From NCBI GenBank assembly GCA_030770425.1, contig JASJFT010000038.1, forward strand, positions 124,001-188,000: DNA of 64,000 bases, in the 5' to 3' direction. Positions 1 through 11,393 of this stretch are shown here, piece by piece. The DNA comes from Darksidea phi. Taxonomy: Eukaryota; Ascomycota; Dothideomycetes; Pleosporales; Lentitheciaceae. The translations under genes were made by a program, and so were the position numbers. Positions within the stretch are counted from its first letter, which is position 1, and each line of letters opens with the position of its first letter. The notes under the pieces were generated by a model. It saw only the letters and a list, made by a program, of their open reading frames with translations, did not search any database and was not told the DNA's origin.

Positions 1-429
1 CCAAGGGTGTGTTGGATACGTGGTAGCCCCTGAGACACGCCAGCGCGCGAGGGTGGCGTGACCAAAGTCCAAACCGCCGGTGTAGGGTGCAAAGAGGGAT
101 TGATTGTGCGTACCTGACACGGCGCCGCCTAGGGTCTGCGGAGCGCTAGTGCGAAGGTTTAGTGGCGTGCATGTTTTGGGTTTGGTGCGGGCATAGCGGT
201 TAAGCCGCGGTCCGGCGGGCGCTAGTTCCCCTTTGATGGAGGAGATAAGGTTGTGGACTGTGCCGTGGATGATGCCGTGGTGGAGGTTAGTGGGTGTGCT
301 TTTTTCCTTGCTTGGTCTCGTTGAGGGCTGGGATGTTCGCGGAGGGCGTCGGGGACCGTCAGGGGCGAGGGGGAGGGGGGGCGTTAGTACGGCCCCACGT
401 GGGAGGCATTTCTTCTTTCCTCGGTACAT
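1..429 (-). CDS. possible ORF cut by left edge
   Basis: On the minus strand a frame opens with ATG at 429 and runs 143 codons without a stop to the left edge; a stop lies 11 codons upstream of the ATG. The predicted peptide is rich in Pro, Thr, Arg and Gly and I recognise no domain, signal peptide or membrane segment. The plus strand here is strongly G/T-rich, so the minus strand is C/A-rich and poor in stop codons by composition alone, which makes a chance ORF quite possible. It could be the 5' part of a gene continuing to the left. Low confidence. Confidence 0.28.
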   Translation of the reverse strand, partial: MYRGKKKCLPRGAVLTPPLPLAPDGPRRPPRTSQPSTRPSKEKSTPTNLHHGIIHGTVHNLISSIKGELAPAGPRLNRYARTKPKTCTPLNLRTSAPQTLGGAVSGTHNQSLFAPYTGGLDFGHATLARWRVSGATTYPTHPW

Positions 430-1322
430 GTTGCACGTGCATTGTGAGGTGACGAGTCGTCATGCCGTGGGGAGGAGTTGTGGAAAAAGGGGGGACTTAA
501 CTTTTTGCCCAACCGCGGTACGCCAACGTCCCCACGGCGTTGGGCTCTCTCGCCTTAACGTCTTGTAGATGGCGTCTTGACCAAAGCATGACAGGACACG
601 CCCCCCCTCCGCCTTGGAAGCCTTCCGCGAAGAAAGCTGTTGTATCTATCTTGTGGCGCTACGGTCTGGTCGCCCTACGAACAACTGGTTGCTAGCCGCG
701 TGGTTTATGAGGCCAGTGGCGGTGGTAAGTTTGATGACGGCGATCCATTTGGCGTGTTTCCGTGGCGGTGCTGAACGTGGCATGTTTTGGTGGTGGGCTG
801 TCCGTGTGCTCGGAGCGGCCGCCGATGATGCCTGGAGGTTGCATTGATCGGGGCGGGGATAGTCGGAGCGATTGCGTGGAAAATTTGTGACGCATGGATA
901 TACAAGGATTTGCTTTCATCTAGGATTTCGCCTAGGGGAAGATTGCGTACACCGTTCCGCTATGTGTAGTAGAATAACTGTTCCGAAGGAAATAGTCCCA
1001 GGATGTGTTATACCTTGAGGGGTAGTAGGGTTGCATTGTACCGTAGGAGTATTAGGTCTACGCACACAGGACGACCCAAGAGTTTGACCCTTCTGTTAGA
1101 CGTAGACGGTAGTTATACACCCATCTTTCAGAAGTTTGTGTACACTGTGCTAGTTCTACCTATCAAGTACGTAGCTCTTAACACGTTTTTTAACATAGGA
1201 CACAGTACACAGACTTATGCTCTGATACTGTATACGCAATTTCGAACTTTGATACCCATGAACTCATAGAGATTGAGCGCCAGACATGCTGCTTCTTATA
1301 AAGACTACCTCCGACTCTATAT
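430..1322. other. gene-poor left spacer
   Basis: No convincing gene on either strand; only short overlapping ORFs without recognisable domains. The left half is G/T-skewed. The right half contains a degenerate repeat copy (1173-1234), listed separately. TRS65 ends at 1323. Confidence 0.5.
1173..1234 (+). repeat. degenerate dispersed repeat, copy 1
   Basis: About 60 bp resemble 36902-36962. Both begin AGCTCTTA, have a T-run segment, and share the exact 18-mer TACACAGACTTATGCTCT followed by a TACT(G/A)TA-like end. Many differences are C/T or G/A transitions. Probably remnants of one old transposable element; the family is not identifiable by eye. Confidence 0.45.
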
Positions 1323-3199
1323 TCATTCCACAGCGACTATAGCGGGCAGATCGCGGATATCTGAAGTCTCATTTGTTCCCAGATCCACCACCCGAACAGA
1401 GTCAACCGAGAGAACACCTGCAGAAAGCGCTATGAACTTCAGGTCTGCTGTATAGCTGGCTCCAGGTGCCAGATGTCTATGCGTTGTCAGTCAATCTAGG
1501 TCGAGATATAAGCAGTTTCACTTACCCTATCCGAATATCCGTTGTCAAGCACACTAGCTCCGCCGCTTCTAGTTTCGCATTCTTTTGCTTCGCATATACG
1601 ATGTTTTCGTCTACCACAGCGCTGGCAAGCAGTTCTCTCTTGTCGTTGCGATGCCCTCCAGCAGAGGATGTAGAGGTATGAGACTTGTGCCTGTCAAAGT
1701 CTCGCTTTCTCTTCGGGATGACAATAACAGCCAACTTTCTCATCTTCTCTGATCTGTTCACAATGAAAACGCCCCAGTGGAACGTATCGCCGGCTTGCAC
1801 CCGCGGTGGCCCCGAGATTGTGAGAGTGACATTAATCGTCTTACTCAGGGCATCCTCCCCTTCCTGACTCACCGTGTCGTGTGTAGGAAGAGCGTCGGGG
1901 TTTGGAAACTTGAGTGATTGCGTGATAGGGTTACTGAGCCTGTGTGCAGCCTTCACTAAGCTCGTGTTCTGCTCAGCAGTGAAATCTACAGCCGTTTCCC
2001 ATCCTATCGCCACCATTGGTCGGCAGTCATCAGAGACCAACACCCTCGCTTTGATGTCCAAATTCAAGGTGTGACCATCGGTCCCAAAGATTGGTGTGCC
2101 ATCTGGCGAGAGGTCTGGTGTGATTTTGTAGAGGTAAGTGAGCTGATCACCTGGCCTACGGACGAGAGCCGCCCCGCAGTGATCGGCAATGACTTTGACT
2201 TGTCCACCTCTTATCCTTAGATTTATGTCTTCGATGTGGATATTACATCCGGTGACATAAGCAACTTCGAGATCCAGCGAGGCCATGAGAGACATATCAC
2301 TCAATGACGCCTGTACTTTCGAGTACCGTATTCGCCATATTAGCGCCGGTAATGCTCGAAAGAGGCGCCGTTGTCCGGTCCTGATCGGCCGTACCAGCTC
2401 CTTAGCCACAGGCCCGGTTGGCGCAATTTTGCTAATCCGCAGCGCAGATAGTCGAGGAGTGATGCCCTTCAACGCAACATCACTCTCAAACGATTGTAGT
2501 AAGTTCAGCGCTGTAGGTACTTTGCTTGGGAGGTATTCATCGTCTCGGACACTCCTCTTCACCCTTTCCGGGGGTCTTAAAAATGCTGTAGGCTGAAAGT
2601 ATACTGCTGGTTTGTGAAATCTGCCTCGGGGTCGACCTGCATAACGTCAGATGACGAAGGTAGCTGGACCAGCACACATCTCACATATGAAAACGTCCAT
2701 TTTCCAGACCACATAAGTGTAAGGGTCCCCTTCCTCCTCATGACGAATGATGGTGGGCTCATTTGACTCTTGGATAGTCTCGGAAAATATCAATTCTTTG
2801 GGAGGCGGTGCTTTTGCCTCATGTTCATGGAGAGGAGCCGTACCGAAGGCGAATGCTTCTACATTGATAGCTAACCTCGCAAGGTAGGACTTCAATGTCG
2901 TATCTTCAACCAGGGGCGTGCGAAAGACAACATATACCGGGACGAGTTCATCTAGACGCCTAGGCATAAGTAAGAGGCTGCAGAAGTCGTCTAAACAGTA
3001 TGCACGTACCAAATAGCAGTACTTGTCGCTGCATTAATGAAGGTAAAATAGAGCCGCTTTCGTCTTCATGTGTGCCGTCCCAGGAAGCGATTTCATCCTC
3101 AATGTCAATGATCGAATCAGATGGCACAACTGCCTCGAGAACAGAGCTCTCTACGAATTCGGCGCTCCTGCGTGGTTGAGTTTCCGTATGGGTAGCCAT
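1323..3199 (-). CDS. TRS65: TRAPPII complex subunit Trs65
   Basis: Predicted subunit of the TRAPPII complex, which activates Rab GTPases at the late Golgi. Spliced model of 577 residues from four exons: 3199-3006, 2959-2685, 2636-1526 and 1476-1323. Phases agree at all three introns, and the second has donor GTGAGA and a CTGAC branch site. An N-terminal acidic segment leads into beta-rich, Ig-like domains. The C-terminal domain carries conserved stretches such as PGASYTADLKFIALSAGVLS and ends shortly after DIRDLP, as in fungal Trs65 proteins. The largest single ORF misses about 200 N-terminal and 50 C-terminal residues that the introns hide. Starts 280 bp from the divergent PRP40. Assignment is from remembered family sequence; exact splice sites of intron 1 are the least certain. 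Confidence 0.85.
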
Positions 3200-3479
3200 A
3201 GCAGCGTATGTTATGCAAGTAGGAAGCTGGTTATTGTACTTCTGCGATCATGCTTATGCAAGTGAATCTAATTCCGAGCCTCAAGAAGAATTGAGACCAA
3301 ATAGGAGCAACGACCCTTTAGGTCGATGGGTGAAAGAAGAGTGCTTGTGCAATAGTGAACGGCGCCGGGACTTTATTTGACCGCGCTGGGGGGACCGTGC
3401 ACCTAAAATCTCGCGTTAGGCTTTGCTCTTGCGCGCAACGCCACCGCAGACAGACCCCTACGCCAATACCATCGCCACC
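3200..3479. promoter_or_regulatory. shared TRS65/PRP40 promoter region
   Basis: The 280 bp between the divergent start codons must hold both promoters. The PRP40 start has a near-ideal context, GCCACCATGA. I see no clear TATA box, as is common for housekeeping genes. Confidence 0.5.
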
Positions 3480-6054
3480 ATGAATGGCTATCTTCCACCA
3501 CCGGGACCGGGCATGGTGCCGCCGCGGCCATCGTTCTGGAGAGTGCTCAAAACGGACGATGGGAGGGAGTACTATCACAACACAGGGACCGGTGTCACGT
3601 CGTGGGAAAAGCCAGAGGAGCTTATGGCAGACGAGGAGGTAAGTCGCATCTCCGCAATATTGAACAAGCTTTTGACATTATAGCGCGCAATTATCGGGAC
3701 GTGTTGGACGCAACACAAACATGATGGAAAACCATATTGGGCTCGCAAGGGGACGAAAGAGACAACTTGGACGATGCCCCCGGAAGTTGCTCAGAACCTG
3801 GAGCGCATCAAGAGCCAGCCACCTCAGCGACCTCCGCCGTAAGTTTCAATGGACCGTGCTGCACAAGACTTGACTAATAATGCCAATAGCAATGCTTGGG
3901 CTGCCGGGCCCGTTGTCCCTACTCCTTCCTTCGACCACGGCCGCAACGATCGCGAACGCGAACGTGACAGCTACGTACCAGACCGACGTGATCGGGACCG
4001 TGACCGGGATCGAGACCGCGAGCGCGACCGTGAATCTGGTTTTGGCGCCGACCGCCCGAGTATGGCATTTGCACCCTCTAACGAGCTGCAATACGCCAGC
4101 CCCGAGGAAGCCGAGGCTGCATTCACAAAGGTGCTTAAGCAGCTGAAGGTGCAAGCTGACTGGGACTGGCTTAAGACAGTCCGCCTCGGTATCAAGGACC
4201 CTAATTGGCGGGCAATCCCCGATCCGGAGAAGCGGGAGGAGGCGTTCAAGAAATACTGCGATGACCTCCGTGCTCAGGAGAAGCATAAGGAGCAGGACCG
4301 GCAGGCCAAACTGCGCACCGATTTTATGACAATGCTGGAATCTCACCCAGAGATTAAGCATTACACCAGGTGGAAGACAGCCTTGCCCATCCTCGAAGAC
4401 GAAACTGTCTTTCGTTCCGCCAGGGACGATAACGAGCGGAGGCAACTATTTGACGAATACATTGTCATGCTACGACGCAATAATGCAGAAAAGGAAGTCG
4501 AGGACAAAAAGACCGCCCTAGACGATCTAGTTGCCCTACTGCAAGGCCTTGATCTGGAGCCATTTACGCGATGGCAGGCCGCAGAGGAGAAATTGGAAGA
4601 GAACAAGGAATTCAACAGTGAGAAGTTCCGATCTCTCCATCGCTTGGATGTTCTGAATACGTTTGAAAAACATATCAGGTCGCTTCAGCGAGAGCACAAC
4701 GATCGAGTCCAAGCCGAGCGGCGTCAGAAACTTCGCATTGATCGAAAGAACAGGGATGGTTTCAGGCAGTTGTTGACCGATCTGCAAGAGACTGGTAGGC
4801 TCAAGGCTGGCTCAAAGTGGAAGGACATTCACGACATCATCCAGGACGACCCCCGCTACATTGCAATGCTCGGGCAGGGCGGGTCATCGCCGCTTGACCT
4901 GTTCTGGGATGCGCTGGAGATTGAAGAGCAAAAATTCCGTACTCTGCGCCGTTATGCACTAGACGTGCTTGAGGTGAGTTATAAGTGGGGATCACAATTC
5001 TGGGGCAGTCTACTAATTCTTCACCAGCATCAACGCTTTGAGGTTACCACTGGAACCTCCCTCGAAGACTTCCTAAGTGTCATGCGCGCTGACCCCCGCA
5101 CTGCTAGCATTGACGACCAGTCGATGAGGAGCATCTTCGACTACGTTATCGCCAAGGTCAGGAAGCGAGAAGATGATGAGCGACGTGATGAAGAGCACAA
5201 TGAGCGGTACGCGATGGACAACCTCCGCTCCGTGATCAAACGCCTTGATCCACCTGTGACACTTTCGGATAGCTGGGAAGCGGTACGTCCCCGTGTTGAG
5301 AAGACAGACGAGTATCGCGCGCTAAAGTCTGACTCACTTCGCCAATCCGTTTTCGACAAATACATTCGCCGCCTCAAGGAGAAGGAGAGTGACCGCCGAG
5401 ACCGTAGTAGGCGAGACCCACGCGACCGCGAGCGGGAGCGAGATAGGGACAGGGACAGGCGTGACCGAGACCGTGAGTACCGCAACGGCCATTCTGATTC
5501 TCACCGGCGTCATCGCACGCGCACCCGCTCACCTGAAAATGATCCATACGCAGCTGAGCGTCGACAAGCTCAGCAGGATCGAGAGGCGCGGTATAGGAAC
5601 AATGACAGCACTGGCTTATCACCGCCGTATCGACGCGACCGCGAGAGAGATGGTGATCGTTACGAGCGATCACGCCAAGGCAGTGGTGACCACTACGGAC
5701 GTGAGCGACGCGAGCGAGAGGCCGAACGCGAACGCTCGTACGTTTCGCGCGGCGATCCCCTTAGTCGGGCGGATCCTCGTGAGCGTAGCGTGAGCGAGTT
5801 AGACTATGGTGATGGCGTGGGACGTCCTACGTCGGTCAGGCGGCGGCGAGAGAGCGATGAGAGTACGGCTAGACGTGACAGCAAGGTATGTTTCCCCATT
5901 ATTGACTACGTTAAATTAAACTAACTGCTAGCAGCGCGCTCGCTACTCTCCCCGCCACGATCGTAAGTCCAAGACTCCAGTCCCCGAGCCAACAGTGGAA
6001 GCAGACCGAGCTCTGCGCTCTGGTAGCGAGGAAGGCGAGATTGAGGAGGACTAA
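3480..6054 (+). CDS. PRP40: U1 snRNP splicing factor Prp40
   Basis: Pre-mRNA splicing factor that helps the U1 snRNP bridge 5' splice site and branch site. Model of 791 residues, exons 3480-3638, 3684-3838, 3890-4973, 5028-5885 and 5935-6054. Two WW domains are clear: Trp20/Trp42 and Trp61/Trp82. After an Arg/Asp-rich linker come about six FF domains (roughly residues 150-560), each ending in a basic helix, then an Arg/Asp/Glu-rich RS-like tail. I chose ATG 3480 rather than upstream codons because its context is strong and WW1 follows directly. The last intron ends TAGCAG, a tandem NAGNAG acceptor, so Gln may be optionally included. The third intron (4974-5027, 54 nt) has no in-frame stop, so retention would add 18 residues. 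Confidence 0.93.
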
Positions 6055-6947
6055 TGTGGTGAACTGCGGGAGCAAGTTTCTCTCGTGGCTGCTCTGTTCT
6101 CGCATATGGAACGGTAGGTGTCTGTCATTGGCCTTGGCAATTCTTTTTTCTGCCTTTATTCTGCCTGTTGTAGCGACCGAATCCTTTTTACTTTCACAGA
6201 TCGTAAGCCGCTATCACGGAGAGCAAGCAACCATGGCCGCTCAAGCCACGCCAGACAATAGCTCGTCTATCTCGAATGAGTATCTGTCTACTTAACAGTA
6301 GCATAGAGTTCATCACTTGGCCTTGGATCAGGGCTAATTGATCCATATCTGGAAATGCATGGCCCCTTCTTCCCAAGTATGTACTATAAAAATCCAACTT
6401 TTTCTGCCTAGCATGTGCTTTAGCTATTACATACCTGCTCTTGAGATCATATTGTGATCCTAATTCCACGACTGACTCTGTGACAGCTGCGCAATTCCGA
6501 AATGACAAATCCGTAGGCGCAATGTATCATGTGCATTTGCGCTGAAAGCAGCCAGACTCATTCGTTGCTTTTCTTTCGTAGAGGGAAAGCGTAGTGGGTA
6601 GCGCAGTTTGTATAAAACAACCACATAAAGTGACGCCGGAGTTACCACTAGGTGAAATTTAATAGTGCATTGCACTTAACAAGGCGATATCGCCACCCCT
6701 TGTTAGCAAAAGGCCTCTCTGACAGTATAGTTGACTATAATGTTAGACCACCGGTGCAAATGTAGTAGTAGAGTTGCATGAATGCTCAAGTGATGTGTTC
6801 GGCGCGGCGTGTGAGAATGGATGTTGGATAGTATCGGTATTGACGAGGGTTTGGAGACTGTATGTAATCATAGTTTATAGACGAGGAGAGGACTATCATA
6901 CCATATAGCTAAGGATATCTATTCGTATTTGATCAAGCCTCGTGATC
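6055..6947. other. convergent 3' spacer
   Basis: Lies between the 3' ends of PRP40 and the next gene on the minus strand. Only short ORFs. One 22-codon ORF with a good start context (ATG 6232) ends quickly and is probably not a gene. Confidence 0.45.
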
Positions 6948-8608
6948 TCAAATACCTTCCTCGTCATCACTCCCAGAGAAAGTCCCCCTAAGCACCTCCA
7001 ACAATTCCCTCAAAACCACCCCACCACTACTTCCAGCGCGCTCACAGAGCGTAGTCAGCAACTCAATACTCCTCTGCGTATCCGGATGCCCTAATCCCAA
7101 CAGTCTTTTTCTGCCCTTCACAGACGCAATGACGTACTCTTTAGCTTTGTCAAGGTTCATGCTCATGCCGTCCCAGTCTATGGTGGGGTCGTCGGGGTTG
7201 CCATCGACGAACATGTAAAGCTGAGCGAGCATGTGTGCGGCTTCGTAGCGGCGCTCACAGGGTAATACGGAAGTGGAAGTGTACACTTCTTTTAACACCT
7301 GCCTCGCTCTCGTGATTCGTTTTGGGTCGGTGCGTAAGCAGGCTTCGGCCATGAGGAACAGCACATCGGTGGCAGTTGGTGCGTCGGACGAGAGCGATGA
7401 GTGAATCGTGGGGAGCTCTGCTAGGAGCGAACGCGCAACCTCGAGAGTACTGAGTGCTTCCATAGGCTCCCCAATGGAAAGCAGCGACTGAGCATTGGCA
7501 TAATGGCGTGTCAGTTGAGTCGCCGGGTTGGAGGGGTTGTACGAGTCGGACAAGTCGAATGACCGGCTACGAAGGTTGTCGCCAGGAGAGAGAGTCAAGT
7601 ATTCGGGGGGATTGTCGGTCAAGTGTGTAGCTAGAGGAAACTCTCTGGAGGATGGCTCAGTTGATTCTGTTCGTACGAGTGCAAGTTGTTGGAAAGCGAG
7701 GATCTCGTTCGGGTCGAGATCTTGTTCCAAAGTAGGGGCTGACGCAGATGCAGACGCGGCTGGAGGCGATAGCGTAACTGAGCTATCCATCTCAACGGCG
7801 CCTCGCTCTGTCTGTTGCGTACGAATATCACGTTTGCTTCTTTTCACCATTTTCATTGCGGTGCCTATCATGACTTGAAGGATCTTGATGAGCTCCTCTT
7901 TTTGTACGAGGAGGTCAGAATGCACATCTGAACGTTCTTCAACAGCCTGAGCTGATCCTGTTCGAGGAATTGGTGGGCGGTTCGCGGAGAGGCCGTGCAC
8001 TTTTGGTATGCCGTCATCGCGGGCTAGCTTGATGGCGTCACAAGTGAGCTGGTCGATCCAGTCATTTATAGCCTTGAAAGCTAAGGCGCGAAACTTGGGT
8101 CCGAATGCGAGATGAACGGCGTGCCTATGCTTCAAGTCAACTCATTTGAGCATCAATCTCTGGTGTGAGATATGTACACTGCGGATAAGAGGATGGGGTT
8201 ACTCAGTGCTGTAGTAGAGATCCTGAGTCTTAACCTGAGATGTTTCATCTCGCCTTCAAGCCTCGAGGCCTGAAGATACCTCTTAACGCTGTAGAACTCG
8301 GATCTCATACTATTCAGCAGCAGCATGTGAATCCGTTCGAAGCATTGCTCGGCATTTTTTAGCAGCGCAGTGATCCGGGATATATCGTACCAGTCCTCGT
8401 AGCGCTGGTTGTCTGCTAAGAGATGGTAGGATAGGACGACTAGGGAGTAGTGAAACGTTTCGAGATCGTCAGACAGGCCTTGCGTTGGTTCTTGTGGTTT
8501 GTCGACGTTCTCGAGTGTTGTGAGGAGAGCACTCAATATGCTGCTAATCGAATTGACGCTGGACTTGAAGGTAGGGAGTGATTTCGATAGCGGGGGTTTA
8601 GGCTCCAT
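6948..8608 (-). CDS. hypothetical helical protein, TPR-like C-terminus
   Basis: Not recognised as a named protein. Tentative two-exon model of 536 residues: 8608-8180 and 8129-6948, intron GTGTAC...AAG of 50 nt. Other splice choices within 8125-8234 are possible, and an upstream exon cannot be excluded. Residues 1-150 are alpha-helical and resemble the N-terminal helical domains found on fungal STAND/NLR-like proteins. The middle is Ser/Pro-rich and low complexity. The C-terminal third has helix-pair repeats (HYANAQSLLSIGEPMEALST; KGRKRLLGLGHPDTQRSIEL) that look like tetratricopeptide units of the kinesin-light-chain type. No NB-ARC or NACHT P-loop is visible, so it is not a complete NLR. It may be a cytoplasmic scaffold; that is inference. 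Confidence 0.6.
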
Positions 8609-9981
8609 AGTGGAAAATGATAAGGATAATGACCCTTGGTCCCGAATACCTTTGAGAACCCTACACACTAGAGCGATAACTAAATTCTAGGTATGGGGAC
8701 GGACTGACTATCCGTTGCTATATCCACATTACCAGGCGAAGCATGGCCGCGTTTGACTGACACAAGGTGTGTTCCACAGCAGCTCTATTCAAAATCTTTT
8801 TATAGATGGGTATGTATCATGATGCCGGAATGAATAAAGTTGTCAACATCTGGTACGGTGTCCGCTATGGGGCGCAGTCGCCAAGCTAGCGCTGTGTAAC
8901 TCGCGTAGGAAAGCGAAGCCACTGCCGCCGGCTGTGTACCGTCGGCGTGCAGGACACCAAGAAAATTGCATCGTGTTATTCGATTAATTGTAGCCGTGAT
9001 ATACTCCGGCACCGAATTTTCGGGTAAGGCTGAAAGAGAGGTGGCGGCATTTTGTGGACGCCGAAGTGCAGACCAGCAAAGGCCGTTCGAATCATTCGAG
9101 AATGCATCATACGCTATGTTGCTCCTCAGCATAGCCTTTCTGTACCGAGAGCGACATGTGCAATCTCTAGTTGAAGGCACGATTTTCAATTTGTATAGGT
9201 ATGAACTGCCGATCTTATTGCCGAACATATTGCTGCAGATTACCTGGATGTTTCTCCGACGACTGCTAGGGGAGACGTATTTGGCTGGTTGTTAGGTCGC
9301 GTCTATAATTATCAACGGGTCAGATGAGGTACCGACATTCTTCAAACTCCTCTGGATGGCTGCTCTCCTTGAGCAAACAGCGTGGCCGAGAGCCGTTGGA
9401 AAACCACATTCATAGCTGTTTTCGGGTTCTTCTCGCATTGGTAGAACTGCCGAAACTGGCATACAGCATTACCGACGAGGGATCACTGATGTCGTGCGTA
9501 AACCCCGCCAGCCGATTGTTCGTCTCTGATCCGAGTTTGCCGTGCCATCCGACATGTGCTTGGAACACGCTCGATTGAGTGGGAGGGTTGGACGATCTGA
9601 TAGTGTTACGCATAGCGAAGACGTCACCGTGGCTGAAAGTGGCGGCTAGTGTGTGGGGCAGGGGCGACTAGACTAGAAGGGGCATAGGGTTTAGAAAAGG
9701 TTCACGCGACTCTCCTGTTCCTGGATCCACGCAGCATTCCTGCATGCTTCTTGACAGACAGAGAGACACGCTCTTGGCACAATCCATACGTATTTACACT
9801 TACAGTCCTTTGTATACGTACAAGTTTATGTAAGTAAGCCGAGTTGTTATTGCCTGACGACGTCGTTCCTACATTATTTTCTTCCACGTGCGACGGATGG
9901 CTACATCCTGCGGTACCGACATCCGCTCCGCGTTCGTATACCGTGAACTGCAGAGGCTGATCTGAGAATGAATAGAGCAGG
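8609..9981. other. divergent intergenic region, 1.4 kb
   Basis: Upstream of both the hypothetical gene on the left and ethanolamine kinase on the right. ORFs of 60-140 codons overlap one another in opposing frames and none has recognisable domains. Probably promoter and untranslated sequence. Confidence 0.45.
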
Positions 9982-11393
9982 ATGAGTACCGAAAACTCGC
10001 CATTCGATCCGTACGACTCGATACGGTACATCAAACAGACGTACAACAATGCCGACTCACGCAATTCGGCATTGAACCTCATACTCACTCTGCGACCAGA
10101 ATGGCGAGAGACCAAGGATACAATTGAGTTTGTCCGCTTTACGGACGGCATCACCAACACTGTATGTCCCCTGCTGTCCTTGAACTCGGCGTGGGGATAC
10201 ATGCTCAGGGGTCATGGGCTGATGGAGCGGACAACAGCTGCTGAAAGCAATCAACAAACTCCCGGGTCTCTCAAAGACTGAGATAGACAACGAAGCCATA
10301 CTACTGCGCGCTTACGGAAAGGGCACCGACGTGTTGATAGACCGCAAGAGTGAGTGAACACGGTCTAACGCCGTCTTTGCTGGCTAGCACTGACCTCTAC
10401 GCAGGGGAGACATCGTCGCATTGCCTACTCGCCCGCCATGGCCTCGCTCCTTCCCTTCTCGCACGATTCGATAACGGTCTCCTATACAAGTTCATACGAG
10501 GCAGTGTTTGTGCGCCTGCGGACCTTCGCCGGCCAGAGGTATGGCGAGGAGTAGCACAGAGGCTTGGACAATGGCATGCCACGTTACCTATATCAAGCAT
10601 CAGCACAACATGTCCCACCCCTACACAGATAAATCCTGCAAACAAGCGTGCTTCTCTCGTCGCTATGGCAGACCTGACGCCTGGGAAGCCAATCCCCAAC
10701 ATGTGGACCACGATGCAGAGATGGATCCTTGCGCTGCCCACAAGCACCACGCAGCAAGTCGAGCGCCGGAACTTGCTGCAGCGCGAGTTGGAGTGGCTTG
10801 TTAAGTTACTGAGCGACACGCCCGGTATCGGCGGCTCGAACCCGCTCGTATTCGCCCATTGCGACCTCTTGAGCGCCAATGTTATCATTGAGCCAACACC
10901 CTCTTCCGGCTCTGTTTCTCGGCGCTCCAGCGCGTCCGATAGCTCGGAAGAGACCGAGACTGCAGCGTCCGTGTCCTTCATTGACTACGAGTACGCGACG
11001 CCCGCGCCTGCCTCGTTCGACCTTGCAAATCACTTTGCTGAATGGGGCGGTTTCGACTGCGACTTTACCGTTTTGCCAACGCGCCACGTCCGCCGTGCCT
11101 TCCTCCGCGAGTACCTACGCAGTTATAGCCTGCATATGAACCGCACGTATAAGGAGACTGAATTGGATGAGCTGTTTGATCAGGTTGACAAGTTCCGGGG
11201 CGTGCCTGGATTCTACTGGGGCATTTGGGCGCTGATCCAAGCGCAAATATCATTGATCGACTTTGACTATGCTAGCTATGCGGAGGTGCGGCTAGGCGAG
11301 TACTGGGCCTGGAAGAGGGAGTGCAGTGGGGAGAGGCAGAAGGCGGGGGAGCAGATGCCGGTACGCGAGGCAAGATGGGCGCAGGACGAGTAG
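9982..11393 (+). CDS. EKI1: ethanolamine kinase
   Basis: Phosphorylates ethanolamine with ATP, the first step of the CDP-ethanolamine (Kennedy) route to phosphatidylethanolamine; cytosolic. Model of 426 residues, exons 9982-10161, 10238-10349 and 10405-11393. The first exon ends in the conserved FTDGITNT, the second carries the nucleotide-binding LLRAYGKGTDVLID, and the third starts RETSSHCLLARHGLAPSLLA. The choline/ethanolamine kinase Brenner motif is HCDLLSANV (the usual HxDxxxxN) and the metal-binding motif is FIDYEYA. A Ser/Glu-rich insert separates these two, which is common in fungi. ATG 9982 is the first Met before the conserved block, and the length suits the family. An upstream non-coding exon cannot be excluded. 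Confidence 0.9.

Noticed and set aside
3846..4445. 199-codon minus-strand ORF
   Set aside because: Antisense shadow of PRP40 WW-linker and FF region; no domain, and PRP40 is well supported.
9071..9100. TTCGAATC resembling a tRNA B box
   Set aside because: No flanking T-stem, anticodon arm or acceptor stem could be paired; no tRNA supported here or elsewhere in the window.
10397..10981. 194-codon minus-strand ORF
   Set aside because: Shadow of ethanolamine kinase exon 3.
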